In this document: piece by piece, positions 63,401 to 64,000 of the stretch
How the letters are laid out: each line of letters opens with the position of its first letter
How positions within the stretch are numbered: position 1 is the first letter of the stretch
NCBI RefSeq assembly: GCF_000304475.1
Contig: NC_018951.1
Coordinates: 357,467-421,466 of the forward strand
Length of the DNA stretch: 64,000 nt
Direction: 5' to 3'
Source of the DNA: Kazachstania africana CBS 2517
Lineage: Eukaryota; Ascomycota; Saccharomycetes; Saccharomycetales; Saccharomycetaceae
Position numbers and translations under genes: made by a program
The notes under the pieces: model-generated
The model's input: only the letters and a program-made list of their open reading frames with translations
Database searches by the model: none
What the model was told of the DNA's origin: nothing

Positions 63401-64000
63401 CTCTCTAGACGCTACTGCTACTGGATCACTCTCTGGCTCTAACTCAGTAGATCCAACAGCCACTGGTTCATACTCCGGCACTGATTCTCTAGACGCTACT
63501 GCTACTGGATCACTCTCTGGCACTAACTCTCTAGATGCTACTGCTACTGGATCATACTCTAGTTCCAACTCTCTAGACGCTACTTTCACTGGTTCATACT
63601 CTGGTTCTAACTCTCTAGACGCTACTGCCACTGGATCACTCTCTGGCTCTAACTCAGTTGATGGTACAGCGACCGATTCACAATCTGGAACAGTGATATT
63701 GACGCCAAGCTCAGCCAGTTCATACTCCGGCACTAACTCTCTAGACGCTACTGCCACTGGATCACTCTCTGGCTCTAACTCAGTTGATCCAACAGCCACT
63801 GGTTCATACTCCGGCACTAACTCTCTAGATGCTACTGCCACTGGATCACTCTCTGGCACTGATTCTGTAGACGCTACTGCCACTGGATCATACTCCAGGA
63901 CTAACTCTCTAGACGCTACTGCCACTGGATCACTCTCTGGCTCTAACTCAGTTGATCCAACAGCCACTGGATCATACTCCGGCACTAACTCTCTAGATGC
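54411..64000 (+). CDS. Giant repeat-rich cell-wall adhesin, Hyr/Iff-like, cut by window edge
   Basis: One open frame of at least 3,196 codons with no stop before the right edge. Residues 1-20 are a signal peptide (MRLIKLLTIFIQISTYFVNA). Residues 21 to about 330 resemble the hyphally-regulated cell-wall protein N-terminal domain (Hyr/Iff type), a beta-helical ligand-binding fold. Its hallmark is VTNDGTLCAEEVTLSPGA, then IYGSGCITLLSGSTLNID and GQTIYMNSTSALIYI. A Cys-containing end (PDGCSACLAAPTERNFCSG) and a Ser/Thr linker lead to tandem repeats from residue 420. The repeats are Ser/Thr/Gly-rich and free of Cys and Lys, so heavy O-mannosylation into an extended stalk is likely. A GPI-anchor signal is expected beyond the window. 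It probably mediates adhesion; the ligand is unknown. Confidence 0.9.
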   Translation, partial: MRLIKLLTIFIQISTYFVNALDVSSCANIYGSTFFHESVTVRPNKGLTLETGLWHFFWRAVINEGDLFIRETNNLLLGTSINFFSGTSNEGNIVVDDTTATTAGTMSFSDTTHNFGNIWFAGKNTLLTSVSFSMTGKIIENTGLIYVKQTNTGNSGGSFTMGKSSSTVTNDGTLCAEEVTLSPGATIYGSGCITLLSGSTLNIDNIKSYPLSGQTIYMNSTSALIYITHKSTTASLTITGFGKSNKIQLSQSIDSYSYDSTTGILTVVSKVFLLGTLTLNLNIGTGYASSGFSTSASGLLTGKDTITYSPAAPATSLPDGCSACLAAPTERNFCSGSSVSSMSNTFTDDSEESTTYEISYSSSDTLSYTVSTSDYSSSFSSITNPSKTTEISSTPSSKSASESPSETSSLSSANYYTTTNSLDATATGSYSGTGSLDATATGSYSGTDSLDATATGSYSGTNSLDATATGSYSGTNSLDATATGSYSGTDSVDATATGSYSGTNSLDATATGSLSGTDSVDATATGSYSRTNSVDPTATGSYSGTNSLDATATGSLSGTNSLDATATGSYSGTNSLDATATGSLSGTDSVDATATGSYSRTNSLDATATGSYSGTNSLDATATGSYSGTNSLDATATGSYSGTNSLDATATGSYSGSNSVDPTATGSYSGTDSLDATATGSLSGTNSLDATATGSLSGSNSVDPTATGSYSGTNSLDATATGSYSGSNSLDATVTGSLSGTNSVDATATGSYSGTNSLDATATGSYSRTNSLDATATGSYSGTNSLDATATGSLSGSNSVDPTATGSYSGTDSLDATATGSYSGTNSVDGTATDSQSGTVILTPSSASSYSGTNSLDATATGSYSGTNSLDATATGSYSGTNSLDATATGSLSGSNSVDPTATGSYSGTNSLDATATGSLSGTNSLDATATGSYSGTNSLDATATGSYSGTNSLDATATGSYSGTNSLDATATGSYSGSNSLDATFTGSYSGTNSVDATATGSYSGTNSVDATATGSYSGTNSLDATATGSYSGTNSVDATATGSLSGTNSLEATATGSYSGSNSLDATATGSYSGTNSIDSTATNSQSGTVILTPSSTNSYSGSNSLDATATGSYSGSNSLDATFTGSYSGSNSLDATATGSYSGTNSIDSTATNSQSGTVILTPSSTNSYSGSNSLDATATGSYSGSNSLDATATGSLSGTNSVDATATGSYSGTNSVDATATGSYSGSNSVDATATGSYSGTNSVDATATGSYSGSNSLDATATGSYSGTNSIDSTATNSQSGTVILTPSSTNSYSGSNSLDATATGSYSGSNSLDATFTGSYSGSNSLDATATGSYSGTNSVDATATGSYSGSNSLDATFTGSYSGTNSVDATATGSYSGTNSVDATATGSLSGTNSLDATATGSYSGSNSVDPTATGSYSGTNSLDATATGSLSGSNSVDPTATGSYSGTNSLDATATGSLSGTNSLDATATGSYSSSNSLDATFTGSYSGSNSLDATATGSYSGSNSLDATATGSYSGSNSLDATATGSFSGSNSIDSTATNSQSGTVILTPSSTNSYSGSNSLDATATGSYSGTNSLDATATGSYSGSNSLDATFTGSYSGTNSVDATATGSYSGTNSVDATFTGSYSGSNSLDATATGSYSGSNSLDATATGSLSGSNSVDPTATGSYSGTDSLDATATGSLSGTNSLEATATGSLSGSNSVDPTATGSYSGTDSLDATATDSLSGTDSVDATATGSYSGTNSLDATATGSLSGTNSLDATATGSLSGSNSVDATATGSYSGTDSLDVSATGSLSGSNSVDPTATGSYSGTNSLDATFTGSYSGSNSLDATATGSYSGSNSLDATATGSLSGSNSVDPTATGSYSGTDSLDATATGSLSGTDSVDATATGSYSGTNSLDATATGSLSGTNSLDATATGSLSGSNSVDPTATGSYSGTNSLDATATGSLSGTNSLDATATGSYSGSNSVDPTATGSYSGTNSLDATATGSLSGSNSVDGTATDSQSGTVILTPSSASSYSGTNSLDATATGSLSGSNSVDPTATGSYSGTNSLDATATGSLSGTDSVDATATGSYSRTNSLDATATGSLSGSNSVDPTATGSYSGTNSLDATATGSYSGTNSLDATATGSYSGTDSLDATATGSLSGSNSVDPTATGSYSRTNSLDATATGSLSGSNSVDPTATGSYSGTNSVDGTATDSQSGTVILTPSSASSYSGTNSLDATATGSLSGTNSLDATATGSYSGTDSVDATATGSYSGTNSPDATATGSYSGTNSLDATATGSYSGTDSLDVSATGSLSGSNSVDPTATGSYSGTNSLDATATGSYSGSNSVDPTATGSYSGTNSLDATATGSLSGSNSLDATATGSYSGTNSIDSTATNSQSGTVILTPSSTNSYSGSNSLDATATGSYSGTNSLDATATGSYSGSNSLDATFTGSYSGTNSVDATATGSYSGTNSVDATFTGSYSGSNSLDATATGSYSGSNSLDATATGSLSGSNSVDPTATGSYSGTDSLDATATGSLSGTNSLDATATGSLSGSNSVDPTATGSYSGTNSLDATATGSLSGTNSLDATATGSYSGPNSVDPTATGSYSGTNSLDATFTGSYSGSNSLDATATGSYSGSNSLDATATGSYSGTNSIDSTATNSQSGTVILTPSSTNSYSGSNSLDATATGSYSGSNSLDATFTGSYSGSNSLDATFTGSYSGSNSLDATATGSYSGTNSIDSTATNSQSGTVILTPSSTNSYSGSNSLDATVHLDHTLVPTLVDATATGSYSGSNSIDSTATNSQSGTVILTPSSTNSYSGSNSLDATATGSYSGSNSLDATATGSYSGSNSLDATATGSYSGSNSLDATATGSYSGTNSLDATATGSLSGTNSLDATATGSLSGSNSVDPTATGSYSGTNSLDATATGSLSGTNSLDATATGSYSGSNSVDPTATGSYSGTDSLDATATGSLSGTDSVDATATGSYSGTNSLDATATGSLSGTNSLDATATGSLSGSNSVDPTATGSYSGTDSLDATATGSLSGTNSLDATATGSYSSSNSLDATFTGSYSGSNSLDATATGSLSGSNSVDGTATDSQSGTVILTPSSASSYSGTNSLDATATGSLSGSNSVDPTATGSYSGTNSLDATATGSLSGTDSVDATATGSYSRTNSLDATATGSLSGSNSVDPTATGSYSGTNSLD
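56886..56969 (+). repeat. Composite 84-bp block, type A (NSVDGT...VILTPSSASS)
   Basis: First of four type A blocks; the others start at 60414, 61002 and 63651. Each is exactly two units long. The first half is a divergent unit, NSVDGTATDSQSGT, and the second is VILTPSSASSYSGT. They keep the 42-bp register. Confidence 0.92.
57642..57725 (+). repeat. Composite 84-bp block, type B (NSIDST...VILTPSSTNS)
   Basis: First of eight type B blocks; the others start at 57852, 58230, 59028, 61548, 62346, 62598 and 62769. The halves are NSIDSTATNSQSGT and VILTPSSTNSYSGS. Each block is two units long and in register. Confidence 0.92.

Larger units (their letters stand above)
55668..64000 (+). repeat. Coding 42-bp tandem array (at least 198 units)
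   Basis: The unit encodes NSLDATATGSYSGT (14 residues). Common variants change Leu to Val, Ala to Pro (NSVDPTATGSYSGT), ATA to ATF, Asn1 to Asp or Gly, and GSY to GSL. Unit starts fall at exact multiples of 42 bp from 55668 through 62682 (167 units). After a 3-bp gain near 62702-62736 they stay in exact register to the edge, giving 198 units plus a partial. Most units contain CTCTAGAC. Twelve 84-bp composite blocks are embedded. The reverse strand is also open over long parts; those frames are by-products of the periodicity. Confidence 0.97.

Noticed and set aside
55739..63985. Long minus-strand open frames reading VAVASRELVPEYDP over and over
   Set aside because: They are the antisense of the 42-bp coding repeat. 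They stay open because the unit is a multiple of three, and stop wherever the sense strand uses TCT-TAC. The signal peptide and N-terminal domain are on the plus strand.
55668..64000. CRISPR-like array
   Set aside because: Units are directly contiguous, coding and without spacers; the host is a eukaryote.

Overview
This window is nuclear DNA from a budding yeast of the family Saccharomycetaceae. Three genes carry yeast-type spliceosomal introns with GTATGT donors and exact TACTAAC branch points (SCS22, TUB1, GIM5). Genes are compact and mostly intronless. CTG reads as leucine at a conserved position of alpha-tubulin, so this is not a CTG-clade yeast. Gene order interleaves what Saccharomyces cerevisiae carries on separate tracks: TEL1-AVT5-SCS22-RPL32-ROX3 (chr II left), YKU70-NGL2-DSS1 (chr XIII right), PTH1-ERG9 (chr VIII), and TUB1-ALO1-AIM33-UFO1-RPM2-PRE8-UTP14-GIM5-YML096W-ARG81 mixed with ERG13 and ERO1 (both chr XIII-left segments). 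Several expected neighbours are absent (MRP21, MAP2, MRPL33, RAD10, VPS9, TAF13). Interleaved order plus missing genes suggests a post-whole-genome-duplication species with its own pattern of gene loss, or a strongly rearranged relative. I do not name a species.

Layout. Positions 1-49135 are conserved, gene-dense chromosome. TEL1 runs in from the left edge. Then come AVT5, SCS22, RPL32, ROX3, an uncharacterised ORF whose start codon appears lost against a tRNA-Tyr gene, YKU70, NGL2, DSS1, PTH1, ERG9, two tandem zinc alcohol dehydrogenases, TUB1, ALO1, AIM33, UFO1, ERG13, RPM2, PRE8, UTP14, GIM5, YML096W, ERO1 and ARG81. Positions 49136-54410 are gene-poor and hold two 20-N gaps around a misfit island of adhesin repeat. 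Positions 54411-64000 are one open frame running off the right edge: a very large cell-wall adhesin with a signal peptide, a Hyr/Iff-like N-terminal domain and at least 198 tandem 14-residue repeats. The change from gene-dense core to gene-poor DNA to adhesin looks like the approach to a subtelomere on the right.

Themes. Telomere and end-joining factors (TEL1, YKU70), sterol synthesis (ERG9, ERG13), mitochondrial RNA and translation quality (DSS1, RPM2, PTH1), ribosome synthesis (RPL32, NGL2, UTP14), protein folding and turnover (ERO1, GIM5, PRE8, UFO1) and redox enzymes (two ADHs, ALO1, AIM33). Regulatory sites with clear logic are a PACE/Rpn4 box before PRE8 and a PAC plus RRPE-like pair before UTP14.

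Points deserving a second look: the strict 42-bp register of the adhesin array and its 84-bp composite blocks, the tRNA-Tyr/ORF fusion, active-site changes in both ADHs, loss of the flavin-linking histidine in ALO1, and an ERO1 lacking the usual C-terminal tail.
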